From positions 2,480,001-2,544,000 of the forward strand of contig NZ_CP191258.1 in assembly GCF_050410795.1 (NCBI RefSeq): DNA of 64,000 nt. The letters are read 5' to 3'. The notes beneath the pieces are model-generated. The model had not been told where the DNA came from. It made no database searches and worked only from the letters and a program-made list of their open reading frames with translations. This DNA is from Fontivita pretiosa (lineage in GTDB: Bacteria > Planctomycetota > Phycisphaerae > Tepidisphaerales > Tepidisphaeraceae). A program made the translations under genes and the position numbers. Numbering within the stretch: position 1 is the stretch's first letter; each line of letters starts with the position of its first letter. Shown in pieces: positions 35,451 through 45,698 of the stretch.

Positions 35451-37328
35451 TCATCGCCGGACGGATGGCTGAATCTGCGCCGGGGTGGCGGCCCGCGCCC
35501 CGGCCAGGCAAAGCAGCGAGATGGTCCGCTGCGCCGCGAACTGCTGTTCGAGCCGAACGCGCTGTGCCCGCAGCAGATCACTGCGCGTGATCATGCCAAT
35601 CACCTGCCCCGGTTGGGCACGGCGGATCACCGGCAGTCGGCCGATGTCGTGGTTCACCATGTGATCTGCCGCCTCACGCAGCGTGCAGTCGTCGTAGACG
35701 ACGATCGGCGGGCGGCGAATCAGGGATTCCAGTTTCACCTGGCCCGGGTTTACCGGATCCAACAGGTTCCGTCGGGTCAGGACACCCAGAAGCTTCCCCT
35801 TCTCATCCAGAATCGGAAACCCCTGGTGCGAGGTTCCGGCAGCGTGCGAGTTAATCCATTCGCGCACTTCGGCCAGCGTCTGGTCGCCGCGCAACGCCAC
35901 CACGGTGGCGGAGCAGGCGTCGCGCACCAGCACTTGATCCAGAAAATCGGCGGCGTATTCCGCCGGCACGCGCACACCACGCCGGGCGATCTTCTCGGTC
36001 ATGATCGAGTTGCGCATGAGCAGACAGGAGATCAGGAACGAGGCCGAGCACCCGCCCAGCAGAGGCAGCAGTCCCAGTGGCTGAAGCGTGGTCTCAAATG
36101 CGAAGACGACCGACGCCAGCAGCGCACGGGAGGCCCCCGCGAAGATCGCCGCCATGCCCACCAGCGCCGCAACGCGCAGATCCACGCCCGCACCGGGCAG
36201 CGCCCCTGCCGCTGCGGCCCCCAGCAGCGCCCCGATTGCTCCGCCGATCGTGAACAGCGGCGCCAGCGTGCCGCCGCTGGTGCCGCTTCCCAGGGCGATC
36301 GACCAGGAGGCGAACTTCATCAGGCACAGGATGCCGACCGCGCCCAGCGCCAGTTTCGCCGAGATGATGTCGCTGATGTTGAAGTACCCCACCCCAAGCG
36401 TGCGCGGAAAGAAGTACCCCACGACGCCGACCGCCACCGCGCCGATCGCCGGCCACCACATCCAGTGCACCGGCAGCAGCTCGAAGAGGTCTTCGACTGC
36501 GTAGACGATGCGCGTCACAAGCACTGACGCGGCACCGATCACCGCCCCCAGCAGGACATAGACGGCCATTGCCTGGCCGCTCGGCTGGGACAGGTCCGGC
36601 ATGGCGAAGACCGGCGCCACGCCGTGGAAGACCATGCGGGTGGCGGCGGCGGTGGTGCTGGCCAGGGCGACGGGAATCAGCGAGCGCGGACGGAACTCGA
36701 ACAGCAGCAGCTCGACGGCGAGCAGCACCGCCGAGACCGGGCTGCCGAACGTCGCGGACATACCCGCCGCCGCCCCCGCTGCCAGCAGGGTCTTTCTCTC
36801 GGCGGCGGTGGTGCGCAGCAGTTGTCCGATCAGCGAGCCCAGCGCTCCACCGGTCGCGATGATCGGCCCCTCGGCGCCGAAAGGACCGCCCGTGCCGATC
36901 GCCACCGCTGCCGACAGCGGCTTGAGGAACGTCATCCGCGGCGGAATCCGGCTCTGGTTCAGCAGCACCTGCTCCATGGCTTCGGGGATCCCGTGCCCGC
37001 GGATCGCGCGGCTGCCGTAGCGCGCCATCAGCCCCACTACGATGCCACCGATCACCGGTACCAGGATCACCATCCACCCCAGCTTCTGCGTCGTGGGCGT
37101 CGCGCTCTGGAACGAGAACCGTCCGTAGAACGAAACGTTCGTGAACAGCGCGATCAGGTGAACAAGAACCTCGGCCAGCAGCGCCGCGGCGACGGCCAGC
37201 ACGATCGTGATCGCACACAGCAGCACGACACGGGAATCGATCAGCGAGCTTCGCGGCGGAACCCCCGCTTGGGCCAGCGCCGGGCCGATCGACACCGACA
37301 CAGGCAGACCCTCCGTGGTCAAAGCCAT
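35451..37328 (-). CDS. ClC-type chloride channel/antiporter with CBS domains
   Basis: About 625 residues from the ATG at 37328. Ten or more membrane helices are visible. Anion-pathway motifs are RGHGIPE (about 107-113, the GSGIP site), GPFGAEGPI (about 142-150, with the gating Glu) and GTSGGTLAPLF (about 345-355, the GxFxP site; it has L-A-P where a Phe is usual). Two CBS domains (about 455-600, with FPILDEKGKLLGVLTRRNLL and IVVYDDCTLREAADHM) form the cytoplasmic regulatory part. It should carry Cl- in exchange for H+ or as a channel; the type is not decided by sequence. It abuts the convergent SDR gene. Confidence 0.93.
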   Translation of the reverse strand: MALTTEGLPVSVSIGPALAQAGVPPRSSLIDSRVVLLCAITIVLAVAAALLAEVLVHLIALFTNVSFYGRFSFQSATPTTQKLGWMVILVPVIGGIVVGLMARYGSRAIRGHGIPEAMEQVLLNQSRIPPRMTFLKPLSAAVAIGTGGPFGAEGPIIATGGALGSLIGQLLRTTAAERKTLLAAGAAAGMSATFGSPVSAVLLAVELLLFEFRPRSLIPVALASTTAAATRMVFHGVAPVFAMPDLSQPSGQAMAVYVLLGAVIGAASVLVTRIVYAVEDLFELLPVHWMWWPAIGAVAVGVVGYFFPRTLGVGYFNISDIISAKLALGAVGILCLMKFASWSIALGSGTSGGTLAPLFTIGGAIGALLGAAAAGALPGAGVDLRVAALVGMAAIFAGASRALLASVVFAFETTLQPLGLLPLLGGCSASFLISCLLMRNSIMTEKIARRGVRVPAEYAADFLDQVLVRDACSATVVALRGDQTLAEVREWINSHAAGTSHQGFPILDEKGKLLGVLTRRNLLDPVNPGQVKLESLIRRPPIVVYDDCTLREAADHMVNHDIGRLPVIRRAQPGQVIGMITRSDLLRAQRVRLEQQFAAQRTISLLCLAGARAATPAQIQPSVRR

Positions 37329-37514
37329 TTCGACATCATGGGGTGGAAGCATGCTCGGTGTCTGCTATAGGGCAAAGGCGTCATCCGCCACAATCGGGGT
37401 ATCACCTAACAGTCCTCATCAGCCTCAGCCTGGGCGCGGCGCTGCTGACAGCGGCGAGGTCAATTCCTAAGATGGCACTCCAGCGTTTTGTTCTGTGTAC
37501 GGGATGGAGCAGCC

Positions 37515-38498
37515 ATGCAATACACCAACCTCGGTCGCACCGGTTTGAAAGTCAGCCGCCTTTGCCTGGGGACGATGAACTACGGTCCGCATACCAGCGA
37601 GACCGAAGCCTTCGCTCAGATGGACAAGGCGCTGGAGTTGGGAATCAACTTCTTCGACACCGCCGACGTCTATGGCTGGAAAAAGGGCGAAGGCGTCACC
37701 GAACAGATCATCGGGCGATGGTTCGCGCAGGGCGGCGGACGACGCGAAAAAGTGATCCTGGCCACCAAAGTGCATGGGCCGATGAACCAGGATCCGCAGG
37801 ATCTGGTGATGGATCGTGGCCTGAATGCCCTGAAGATCCGTCGCGCCTGTGAGAACAGCCTCAAACGGCTCAGAACCGACTACATCGACCTGTACCAGAT
37901 GCACCACATCTGGCGAGATGCGCCGTGGGAAGAATTGTGGCAGGCCTTCGAGCTGCTCGTGCAGCAGGGCAAGGTGGTGTACGTCGGTTCGAGCAACTTC
38001 GGTGGCTGGCACATCGCCACCGCCAATCAGGAGGCGCGGAAGCGGAATTTCATGGGGCTGGTCAGCGAGCAGAGCAAATACAGCCTGCTGTGCCGCACGA
38101 TCGAGCTGGAGGTTCTGCCGGCGTGCAGGTACTACGGGCTGGGCGTGATCCCCTGGAGCCCGCTGGATGGCGGCGTGCTCGGGGGCATCCTCAGCAAACA
38201 GAACAAGGGACGAACCGCCGGCGAACAGGCGCAAAAACGCCTGGAAAAAGTCCGCCCGCAGATCGAACGCTTCGAGGCGTTTTGCAGGGAGCTTGGCGAG
38301 GAACCGGCCAACGTGGCGCTGGCGTGGGTGCTGGCCAACCCGGCCATCACCGCGCCGATCATCGGCCCGCGGACGATGGACCAACTTACCGGCTGCCTGC
38401 GCGCCCTGGAGATCAAGCTCGACGAAGCCGCGATGAAGAAACTGGACGAGATCTTCCCCGGCCCCGGCGGGCCCGCGCCCGAAGCATACGCCTGGTGA
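37515..38498 (+). CDS. Aldo/keto reductase
   Basis: About 327 residues from the ATG at 37515 (MQYTNLGRTGLKVSRLCLGT). The tetrad is visible: Asp and Tyr in FFDTADVYG (about 45-53), Lys in ILATKVHGP (about 82-90) and His in YQMHHIW (about 127). The cofactor end has IGPRTMDQLTG. It reduces carbonyl compounds with NADPH; members of this YajO/YghZ-like group have broad or unknown substrates. It ends at a hairpin shared with the convergent AsmA-like gene. Confidence 0.92.
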   Translation: MQYTNLGRTGLKVSRLCLGTMNYGPHTSETEAFAQMDKALELGINFFDTADVYGWKKGEGVTEQIIGRWFAQGGGRREKVILATKVHGPMNQDPQDLVMDRGLNALKIRRACENSLKRLRTDYIDLYQMHHIWRDAPWEELWQAFELLVQQGKVVYVGSSNFGGWHIATANQEARKRNFMGLVSEQSKYSLLCRTIELEVLPACRYYGLGVIPWSPLDGGVLGGILSKQNKGRTAGEQAQKRLEKVRPQIERFEAFCRELGEEPANVALAWVLANPAITAPIIGPRTMDQLTGCLRALEIKLDEAAMKKLDEIFPGPGGPAPEAYAW

Positions 38499-38531
38499 TG
38501 AAGGCACGTAATACGGGCAGGAATCGCCGCC

Positions 38532-38607
38532 GAGGCGCACAGTTGCATTCAAGCCAGCGGCCAGCCAACCACGCCTGACGACTGGCCGCGGTCATCCTGT
38601 GCGCCTC
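38532..38607. terminator. Nested inverted repeat between convergent genes (bidirectional terminator-like)
   Basis: gaggcgcacag (38532-38542) pairs perfectly with ctgtgcgcctc (38597-38607), and inside it gcggccag (38557-38564) pairs with ctggccgc (38582-38589). It overlaps the last codons of the AsmA-like gene and lies just after the aldo/keto reductase stop. The symmetry serves both strands; there is no clear T-run. Confidence 0.5.
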
Positions 38608-40441
38608 ATTCTTCGTCCTTCTTTTTGCCGATCCTGCCGATCTGCCGGCCGATAGTGCCCAGCCCTTTGCCGATTCCTTCGCCGATCTTTTTGACGCCGG
38701 TTTCGGCTGTCTTTGCCGTCTGCTGGACGGTGCCACCGCCGACCAGCACCTCAACCTTCGGCTCGTTGAGGCTGCCGGTCACGTGATAGGCCAGCACCCG
38801 ATCCGTCACCATCGCGATGGCCCCGCCGACTTCCTTGCCGAGCATGGCCTGGACCTTTTCGATAGGCCCGCCGTTGAGCGTCAGGTCCAGCCGCTGGTCC
38901 AGCCCGATGCTGCCCTTGCCGCGCGCGGCCACCACCTCGCCAACGTATTCCAGGTCCGTCAACTGAATCGCATCGCCACGAAAGCTGAACGCCGCGTGGA
39001 TGCGTTCCCTTGGCGGCGGCGGCTTGCCACCGGCGGCAATCGGCACCTTCACGATCTTCGCCGCCTGCGCGATCCGCTCCGACAGATCGTGGATAAACGG
39101 AATCTGCACCAGCCGCGCCTCGGTCACCGCCAGCGTGCCCCAGCCCCACTCGCTCGGCAGCGGCTGCGATGCAAACTCCGCCCAACGCCAGGGCTGCGTC
39201 GATGGCTGCGTCGCCGGAGGCTGCACCCTGGCGGCGACGACCTTCAGCGGCGCCGCCGCCACGATCTGCGCATCCACCTTCCCGGCCAGCTTCAGCGGCT
39301 CGCCTTCCTTGCGCGACGCGAGCAAGTCCTGGAGCAGCATGCCCACGACCGTCAGCTTCACATCGGCATCCAGCCGTTCGTTCAGGACTGCCGAACCGCT
39401 CAGCCGCAGCGATCCATGCAGGGCGTCAATCTTCAGCTCCGACAGATCGATCCGCCCGTCGGCGAACCGGGCCGCCAGGTCGAAGTTCTCGATCGGGATG
39501 CGATGCTCGCCCAGCGTGACGTTGGCGCCACTGAGCTTGACCGCCGCCCGCAAATCGCCTTGCAGTGGCTGCATCAGCGGCATCGATCCGCTCACGTTCA
39601 TCTCGAGCATGCCGCGGGCCTCGTATTGCCGCAGGATCTTCTGAAGCTGCGGCGGAAGGTAGTTCAGCTTCTGCTCGTCCAGATCGGCCAGCAGCTTGAC
39701 CACGGCATCCTGCACGCGGAACGTGTCGAGGTTGAGTTGCCCGGCCACGCTCAGATCGAATACGGGCCTGCGCGCGATCGAGGTATCGAGCCTGTACCAC
39801 CCCGGCTCGGCGGCGGGCTGGATGTCCAGCCGCGTGTTGATCTGATCCAGCTCCATCGGATCGGTGCCGGCAATTCGCGGGTCGTACACGATCCGTCCGT
39901 CGATGAGCTGCACCAGGCGCATCTGGAAAACGTCGCTGAGCCTGGGCGCCGGCTCCGGCGGCTGGGCGCGCGGCTGGCTTGCCGGCGGTTGCTCCGCCGC
40001 CGTCTCTTCCCCGCGCAGCAGGTTGGAAAACCCGATGAACTGGCTGGAATTCGGCTCCGTTGCGACCGCGGAAAACAGCGGCCTTTCCAATATGATCTTC
40101 TCGATCACGATCGGCTTGCCCACCTGCGGCACCTCCGCCAGCGTGATCGTCGCCTGTCCGCAGCCGATGATGTCGATGGTTCTTCCCGGGCTGGAGGGAT
40201 CATCCGCCGTGAGTCGCAGGTCTTTCAGCGAAACCGTGCCCGGATACGTGTAATCCAGGTCGGTGAAGCTGAGCCGGGGGTTCAGGTACGAGTTGGCGAT
40301 GAGCTGAAGCTGGTAGCCGATCCATCTTTCCAGCGCCCCTGAGCCGGATCGCCCGATGCTGAGAAGCACCACCGCCGCCGCGATCACCACGGCCGCCAGC
40401 AGTGCCCCGAGGATGGTCAGCCACCGCCGCTTGCGCTTCAT
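38606..40441 (-). CDS. AsmA-like envelope protein
   Basis: About 611 residues from the ATG at 40441 (MKRKRRWLTILGALLAAVVI): one N-terminal signal anchor, then a long exported part. The layout (ERWIGYQLQLIANSYLNPRL near 30; a repeating beta-rich groove-like sequence; an IGLDQRLDLTLNG segment near 535) fits the AsmA/TamB/DUF748 group, which includes bridge-like lipid transfer proteins. A role in outer membrane lipid or protein traffic is inferred from the family. The C-terminus is a charged coiled stretch (KIGEGIGKGLGTIGRQIGRI). Confidence 0.75.
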   Translation of the reverse strand: MKRKRRWLTILGALLAAVVIAAAVVLLSIGRSGSGALERWIGYQLQLIANSYLNPRLSFTDLDYTYPGTVSLKDLRLTADDPSSPGRTIDIIGCGQATITLAEVPQVGKPIVIEKIILERPLFSAVATEPNSSQFIGFSNLLRGEETAAEQPPASQPRAQPPEPAPRLSDVFQMRLVQLIDGRIVYDPRIAGTDPMELDQINTRLDIQPAAEPGWYRLDTSIARRPVFDLSVAGQLNLDTFRVQDAVVKLLADLDEQKLNYLPPQLQKILRQYEARGMLEMNVSGSMPLMQPLQGDLRAAVKLSGANVTLGEHRIPIENFDLAARFADGRIDLSELKIDALHGSLRLSGSAVLNERLDADVKLTVVGMLLQDLLASRKEGEPLKLAGKVDAQIVAAAPLKVVAARVQPPATQPSTQPWRWAEFASQPLPSEWGWGTLAVTEARLVQIPFIHDLSERIAQAAKIVKVPIAAGGKPPPPRERIHAAFSFRGDAIQLTDLEYVGEVVAARGKGSIGLDQRLDLTLNGGPIEKVQAMLGKEVGGAIAMVTDRVLAYHVTGSLNEPKVEVLVGGGTVQQTAKTAETGVKKIGEGIGKGLGTIGRQIGRIGKKKDEE

Positions 40442-40515
40442 GCCAATCCCCTGTTCGCTGCCCGCCCAATGGCGCCGGACAGATGCCCGCATTGGACCAA
40501 AGCAGGGACAACGGA

Positions 40516-41010
40516 TCAAATGGAATCGTCAGCAATTGCCGATGGCGGCGGATGTGGGATCAGCCTGTCTCGAATGGTCGCGGCCAGTTCCGCGTCGCCG
40601 GACCAGACCACCACCCGCCAGCTTCCCAGCGTGGTCAACCCCAGGTAGGCATTCTGATGGATGACCGGGCGATCGACCACCTGGGCGGCGATCCCACGAA
40701 CCTCGAGCTGATCCCGAAGCGTGGCGGCCTCCCACTGTTTGTCGGTTCGGTAGATGACCACGGGCGTCTCATCGGGTCTGGGGATTCGCGGGGTGATCGC
40801 GTCCGCGGGCCAGTCGTCGCGCAGCGGCACATGATCCCCCGGCCGGCGGAACGGCATGCCGCATTCCGGACATCTCCCGACGCTGGCGCGCAGGTCGTAG
40901 CCGCAGTGGGCACACTTGCCCTCGTCCTGGTCCGTCGTGCTGTGCCTTCGCCACGCCCACCAGATCGCGGCGGCGCAGAAAAGGGTGAAGATGACACCAA
41001 AGATCGACAT
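40516..41010 (-). CDS. Zinc-ribbon membrane protein with DUF2007 domain
   Basis: 164 residues. A transmembrane helix (IFGVIFTLFCAAAIWWAW) starts the protein, followed by a zinc ribbon of the planctomycete type (CAHCGYDLRASVGRCPECG, about 33-51) and a DUF2007 domain (about 85-150: PVVIYRTDKQWEAATLRDQL then VRGIAAQVV, LGSWRVVVWSGD). DUF2007 is found in putative signal-transducing proteins. The stop is 75 bases upstream of the AsmA-like ATG on the same strand, so the two may be co-transcribed. Confidence 0.85.
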   Translation of the reverse strand: MSIFGVIFTLFCAAAIWWAWRRHSTTDQDEGKCAHCGYDLRASVGRCPECGMPFRRPGDHVPLRDDWPADAITPRIPRPDETPVVIYRTDKQWEAATLRDQLEVRGIAAQVVDRPVIHQNAYLGLTTLGSWRVVVWSGDAELAATIRDRLIPHPPPSAIADDSI

Positions 41011-41047
41011 CTTTGCGCGTCACTCGAGCAGGCCGTCACCAAAGTAG

Positions 41048-41067
41048 CCGCGAGCCGAAGCTCGCGG
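41048..41067. repeat. Perfect hairpin, REP-like
   Basis: ccgcgagc and gctcgcgg (8 bases each) enclose a CGAA tetraloop. It lies between the MoxR gene stop and the zinc-ribbon gene. It could end MoxR transcription, but no T-run follows on the minus strand. The unit looks like a small dispersed repeat; copies elsewhere are not testable here. Confidence 0.45.
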
Positions 41068-41099
41068 TTGCGTGCACCGTCAACGCACCTTCCGCTCAT

Positions 41100-42143
<1,044 letters not shown>

Positions 42144-42261
42144 GATGCCCTCGTGTTACCTACAACCAATGAACAAGCGTCCATGACCGGCCAGGCCCCG
42201 ATGACCGATGCCCAAGCGAAGACTGCGGGTTGACTGCTGGTGTCGCGTCATGGGCGCTTTG

Positions 42262-45200
42262 CTAATCCTGACCCTGCTCCTTTTGCCTGATGGCCTGCTG
42301 TGCCCGACGTTTGGCTTCCAGCAGGCTGCCGGTGTGCGCGCCGGCGCTTTGCGGGGCCGCCTTGGGCTGGGGCTTTGTCGGCGGGGGCGGAACCGGCTTG
42401 TCCGTCGCGCCCCCGACCACCTGCGTGATGTCTCCTTCGACACCAGCCTCGGCCTGGAACCTGCGCCGCGGGTCCGGCGGCGGAACGTCCAGCTCCGCCG
42501 CGGGCGTGGACGGCTCGGTCTTGAACTTCTGCTCGGCCACTTCCTCGCGCACGCGCTTCAGCGCCTCCAGCGTGGGCTTGGCCTCCACCTTCCGCACGGT
42601 CGTGAACGAGCGCACATACTCGGCCGTCGCCAGCGCCAGTCGCTTCGTCGCCGCCCAGTCCCAGGCGATCCTGCGGATCGCGACATCCAGCAGGATCAAC
42701 CCCAGCAGCACCGGGATAAGGATATCCCAGATCGGCAGCGGCGAAGCGGTCCTGAGCAGCCCCTGCCGCGTAAACAGATCCGCCGATTCCGCGTCGAACG
42801 GCTGGAGAATCCGCCCGCCGGTTCTGCTGGCTATCTCGTGCAGGACCGTTTCGTTGCTCTTCAGATCCCGCAGCTCCGGCGAGCTGTTCACCGCCATGCC
42901 CGAAAGCATCACGCCGCTCTGGTTCTGCCCGCCGCGGTAGTTCAGCACCGCCACGTAGTTGCCCGGCTGCGTCGCGTCGAATTCTCCCTCGTATGTGCCC
43001 GGCCCGGTCTGCACCAGCCGCACGTTGATCGGCTGCATGTCCGGTCCGACGACCGTGCCGGCAACGGAAAGGAAATTCAGGAACGCGCTGTCGCGGTTGA
43101 GCGCCTCGACGACGATCCGGCCCTTGTCGCCAACCTGCGTTGTCTTCACGTCGAAGTCGGCGCTCATCGGCGGACGCGACACCGACCGCACCACCTGCGC
43201 CCAGAACTTCTCATAGCCCCCCGACGCCACCCAGTTCGCAGCCCATTTGTTGTACGCGTCGCTGGTCCACGCCGCCGCCTTGCCCAGTCCCGTCTGCCAG
43301 TGTGCCAGCAGCGGGTCGGCGTTCTTGCCGGCCACCAGCGGCAGCTCGATCTGCGGGTTCTGCTTGCGACTGGTCAGCACCATCCCGTAGATGTCCGGCA
43401 ACTCGCTCAGCCCCCTGATCATCTCGCTGGTCGATCCGGCATTGGTCTTGACCGGGATGCCCTTGCGATCCTCGAAAATCAGCGACCGCCGAACCACCGT
43501 CGCTTCCTTGATGAAGATCTGCGGGAGCTGATTCGGATTGCTGTTGACAGGCCCATAGGCGCGCCCTTTGAGCTCGCGGGCGATCTGCTGCATCGTCGGC
43601 GGCAGGCCGCGATCCGACGTGTCGTGCGGATAGACGCTGACCGTGCTGACCGACACCTTGGCCTTGAGGTACTGCTGTACGAGATTGGCATTGGGCTTCT
43701 GCGGGTCGCCGTCGGAGATGATGATCACGTGCTTCTGCTTGGCGTCGGAGCGGATCAGCCCGCCGACCCCGTTGATGCCGTTCAGCGCCACGTCCATCGA
43801 GTCATCGAAGCTGGGCATGTCGCCAAGCCGCATGTTTTTCACCGCCGCGATGACCTTCGATCCGTCGCCCTTTTCGGCCAGAGGAAAATCCCACTGACTG
43901 CCGCCGGCGCCCGCCGGTCCGCGGCCGCGGCCCCAGTCGTAGCTGATCACGCCGATCTCGTCGCGGGCGCTGAGGGTCTCGATGGCCTTGATGGCGCACT
44001 GCTCGCCCCAGTAGTTGCCGTCGGGCATCTCGCAGGAGTGCATGATCAGCACCAGCGCGCCCTTGGGCATCTGCCGCTGCGCGGGGATGTCCATGTTCAC
44101 CGGCAGGACTTCTTCGAGCTTGCTTCCCTGCCACCCGCCGGCGCCGAACGAGTCTTCCCCGCCGATCATCACCAGCCCACCGCCCATGTCGTGCACGTAG
44201 GTGGCGAGCATCCTCTCCTGCTCATCGCCCAGCCCCCCGGCGCCGCGCGGCACGTTCGCCAGAATCACCGCGTCGTAGTTCTGAAGCTCGATCAGGCTCC
44301 GCGGAAACTGCTCCACGCCGGTGATCTCGGGATCGACGTTGATTCCCTGGCTGAGCAGCGCCTGACGCAGAAGCTGCCCGCGACCTTCGGGAACATTGTC
44401 GATGTACAGCACCTTGCCCTTGCCTCGCACGAACGTGAACGCTTCGGCCGCGTTGTTCTGCACGATCGTGTCACCCGCCAGACCCGCGGATTGCGATCCG
44501 TGGGCTCTTTCCGAGCCGGCGATCTCCGCGCTGACATTGGGCGCCTCGAACGTGGCGCGAAAGCGGTGGATCACATTGCTGCCCAGCAGCGGGGGTACCG
44601 CGATCCGCTCGACGTGTCGCTCCGTCGCGATCGTCACCGTCCGCGTCGCCTGCACGCCCGGCGTGGTCGCATCCAGATCCATCGGCTGGTTGTTGTGCAG
44701 GACGGTGAGCTTGCCGGTCACCGGCGGGTTGGTCGAACGCAGGATGACATCGATCGAGAACGGCTCGTTCTCGCGCTTCCAGGTCGGGGCGATGAAACGC
44801 TCGACCATCACCTCGTTTTTCACATCGTACTTCAGCGGCATCACGTCGATGGGCACGTGCTGCGCCGCCGCGGCGGCCAGTGCCGCCTCCAGGTCGCCGC
44901 CCGTGCTGTTGCCGTCCCAGATCAGCAGCAGCCGGTGCATCGCATCGCGCCCCAGCGTCGCCAGCGCCAACTGAATCGCCGACGCCACATCGGTGCCGCG
45001 TCCGGCCTCGCGGATCGGGCGGCTGTCCAGCGCCAGCGTGGTGTTCGGCATGGCGTCGATCAGCGCCGAGGAGTGGAAGCTGATCACGCCCATGCGATCG
45101 TCGGCGGGCTTGCGTTTGGGGTCGGCTACGGCACGGAGGTAGTCCTCGATCGAGGATTGCAGCGTCTTGCCGGGGAAGTCGCTGACGTTGCCGACGGACT

Positions 45201-45474
45201 CGCTGATGTCGCGCAGCGCGATGACTTCGACGATCTTGTTTTCGCGTTGCCAGCGCGCACCGCCCACCACCAGCACCAGCATCAGCAGCACCAGCAGCCG
45301 CGCCCCCAGCGCCACCCACCGCCGCACCGGACCCAGCCCCGCCAGCGACCGGATCCCCAGCCACACAATCGGCGCCGCCAGCGCCACGAACAGCAGGACC
45401 GCCTGCCACCAGCTCAGGTATTCCAGCCGCAATGGCCAGGCCAGGGCGAGGTTGGATGCCGCTGTTGCAGCCAT
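42262..45474 (-). CDS. Large membrane protein with VWA-type and GATase-like domains
   Basis: About 1,070 residues from the ATG at 45474; an ATG at 45513 would take in the end of the MITE-like repeat and is unlikely. Two N-terminal helices (LSWWQAVLLFVALAAPIVWL; LLVLLMLVLVVGG), a first VWA-like region (IALRDISESVG near 65; LLLIWDGNSTGG near 160), a glutamine-amidotransferase-like segment (VLYIDNVPEGRGQLLRQAL near 355; HDMGGGLVMIGGEDSFGAGG near 415), a second VWA-like region (VIIISDGDP near 580) and a C-terminal helix (IWDILIPVLLGLILLDVAI near 920). The C-terminus is proline-rich. The plan matches planctomycete proteins found with MoxR, DUF58 and DUF4175 genes, which carry VWA domains on the periplasmic side. 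Partner of the next MoxR gene by inference. Confidence 0.88.
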   Translation of the reverse strand: MAATAASNLALAWPLRLEYLSWWQAVLLFVALAAPIVWLGIRSLAGLGPVRRWVALGARLLVLLMLVLVVGGARWQRENKIVEVIALRDISESVGNVSDFPGKTLQSSIEDYLRAVADPKRKPADDRMGVISFHSSALIDAMPNTTLALDSRPIREAGRGTDVASAIQLALATLGRDAMHRLLLIWDGNSTGGDLEAALAAAAAQHVPIDVMPLKYDVKNEVMVERFIAPTWKRENEPFSIDVILRSTNPPVTGKLTVLHNNQPMDLDATTPGVQATRTVTIATERHVERIAVPPLLGSNVIHRFRATFEAPNVSAEIAGSERAHGSQSAGLAGDTIVQNNAAEAFTFVRGKGKVLYIDNVPEGRGQLLRQALLSQGINVDPEITGVEQFPRSLIELQNYDAVILANVPRGAGGLGDEQERMLATYVHDMGGGLVMIGGEDSFGAGGWQGSKLEEVLPVNMDIPAQRQMPKGALVLIMHSCEMPDGNYWGEQCAIKAIETLSARDEIGVISYDWGRGRGPAGAGGSQWDFPLAEKGDGSKVIAAVKNMRLGDMPSFDDSMDVALNGINGVGGLIRSDAKQKHVIIISDGDPQKPNANLVQQYLKAKVSVSTVSVYPHDTSDRGLPPTMQQIARELKGRAYGPVNSNPNQLPQIFIKEATVVRRSLIFEDRKGIPVKTNAGSTSEMIRGLSELPDIYGMVLTSRKQNPQIELPLVAGKNADPLLAHWQTGLGKAAAWTSDAYNKWAANWVASGGYEKFWAQVVRSVSRPPMSADFDVKTTQVGDKGRIVVEALNRDSAFLNFLSVAGTVVGPDMQPINVRLVQTGPGTYEGEFDATQPGNYVAVLNYRGGQNQSGVMLSGMAVNSSPELRDLKSNETVLHEIASRTGGRILQPFDAESADLFTRQGLLRTASPLPIWDILIPVLLGLILLDVAIRRIAWDWAATKRLALATAEYVRSFTTVRKVEAKPTLEALKRVREEVAEQKFKTEPSTPAAELDVPPPDPRRRFQAEAGVEGDITQVVGGATDKPVPPPPTKPQPKAAPQSAGAHTGSLLEAKRRAQQAIRQKEQGQD

Positions 45475-45487
45475 AGCCACCAGATTT

Positions 45488-45698
45488 AACCACAGATCAG
45501 AACCGATGGACACAGATGTTCTGGCCCAGCTCCTGTGTCACGACCGTCTCGGTCGCGCCGCGGCCGACTTCCGGGCCATCCGACCTCACGTTGCCCGTTC
45601 GTGTCACGAGTGTCTCGGTCGTGCCATGGCAGGCCAGACGCACGCGGCACGCGCGTCACGGGCGACCAATCTGTGTTCATCCGCGTTCATCTGTGGTT
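45488..45698. mobile_element. MITE-like element with 30-bp terminal inverted repeats
   Basis: Ends: 45488-45517 (aaccacagat...cacagat) and 45669-45698 (complement aaccacagat...cacagat) match at 24 of 30 positions as inverted repeats. The interior of about 150 bases holds two copies of a short unit (gtgtcacgaccgtctcggtc near 45534 and gtgtcacgagtgtctcggtc near 45598). There is no transposase. The left end reaches into possible early codons of the VWA gene, and the right end stops one base short of the preceding gene's stop codon. The ATCTGTGTTCATC...ATCTGTGG type of sequence is known as a dispersed repeat in several bacterial phyla; here it is supported by the paired ends. Confidence 0.62.

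Noticed and set aside
42208..45489. Open frame of 1,093 codons on the plus strand over the VWA gene.
   Set aside because: Composition is His/Arg/Asp/Leu-rich shadow sequence with no domain; the minus strand carries clear VWA and GATase-like motifs.
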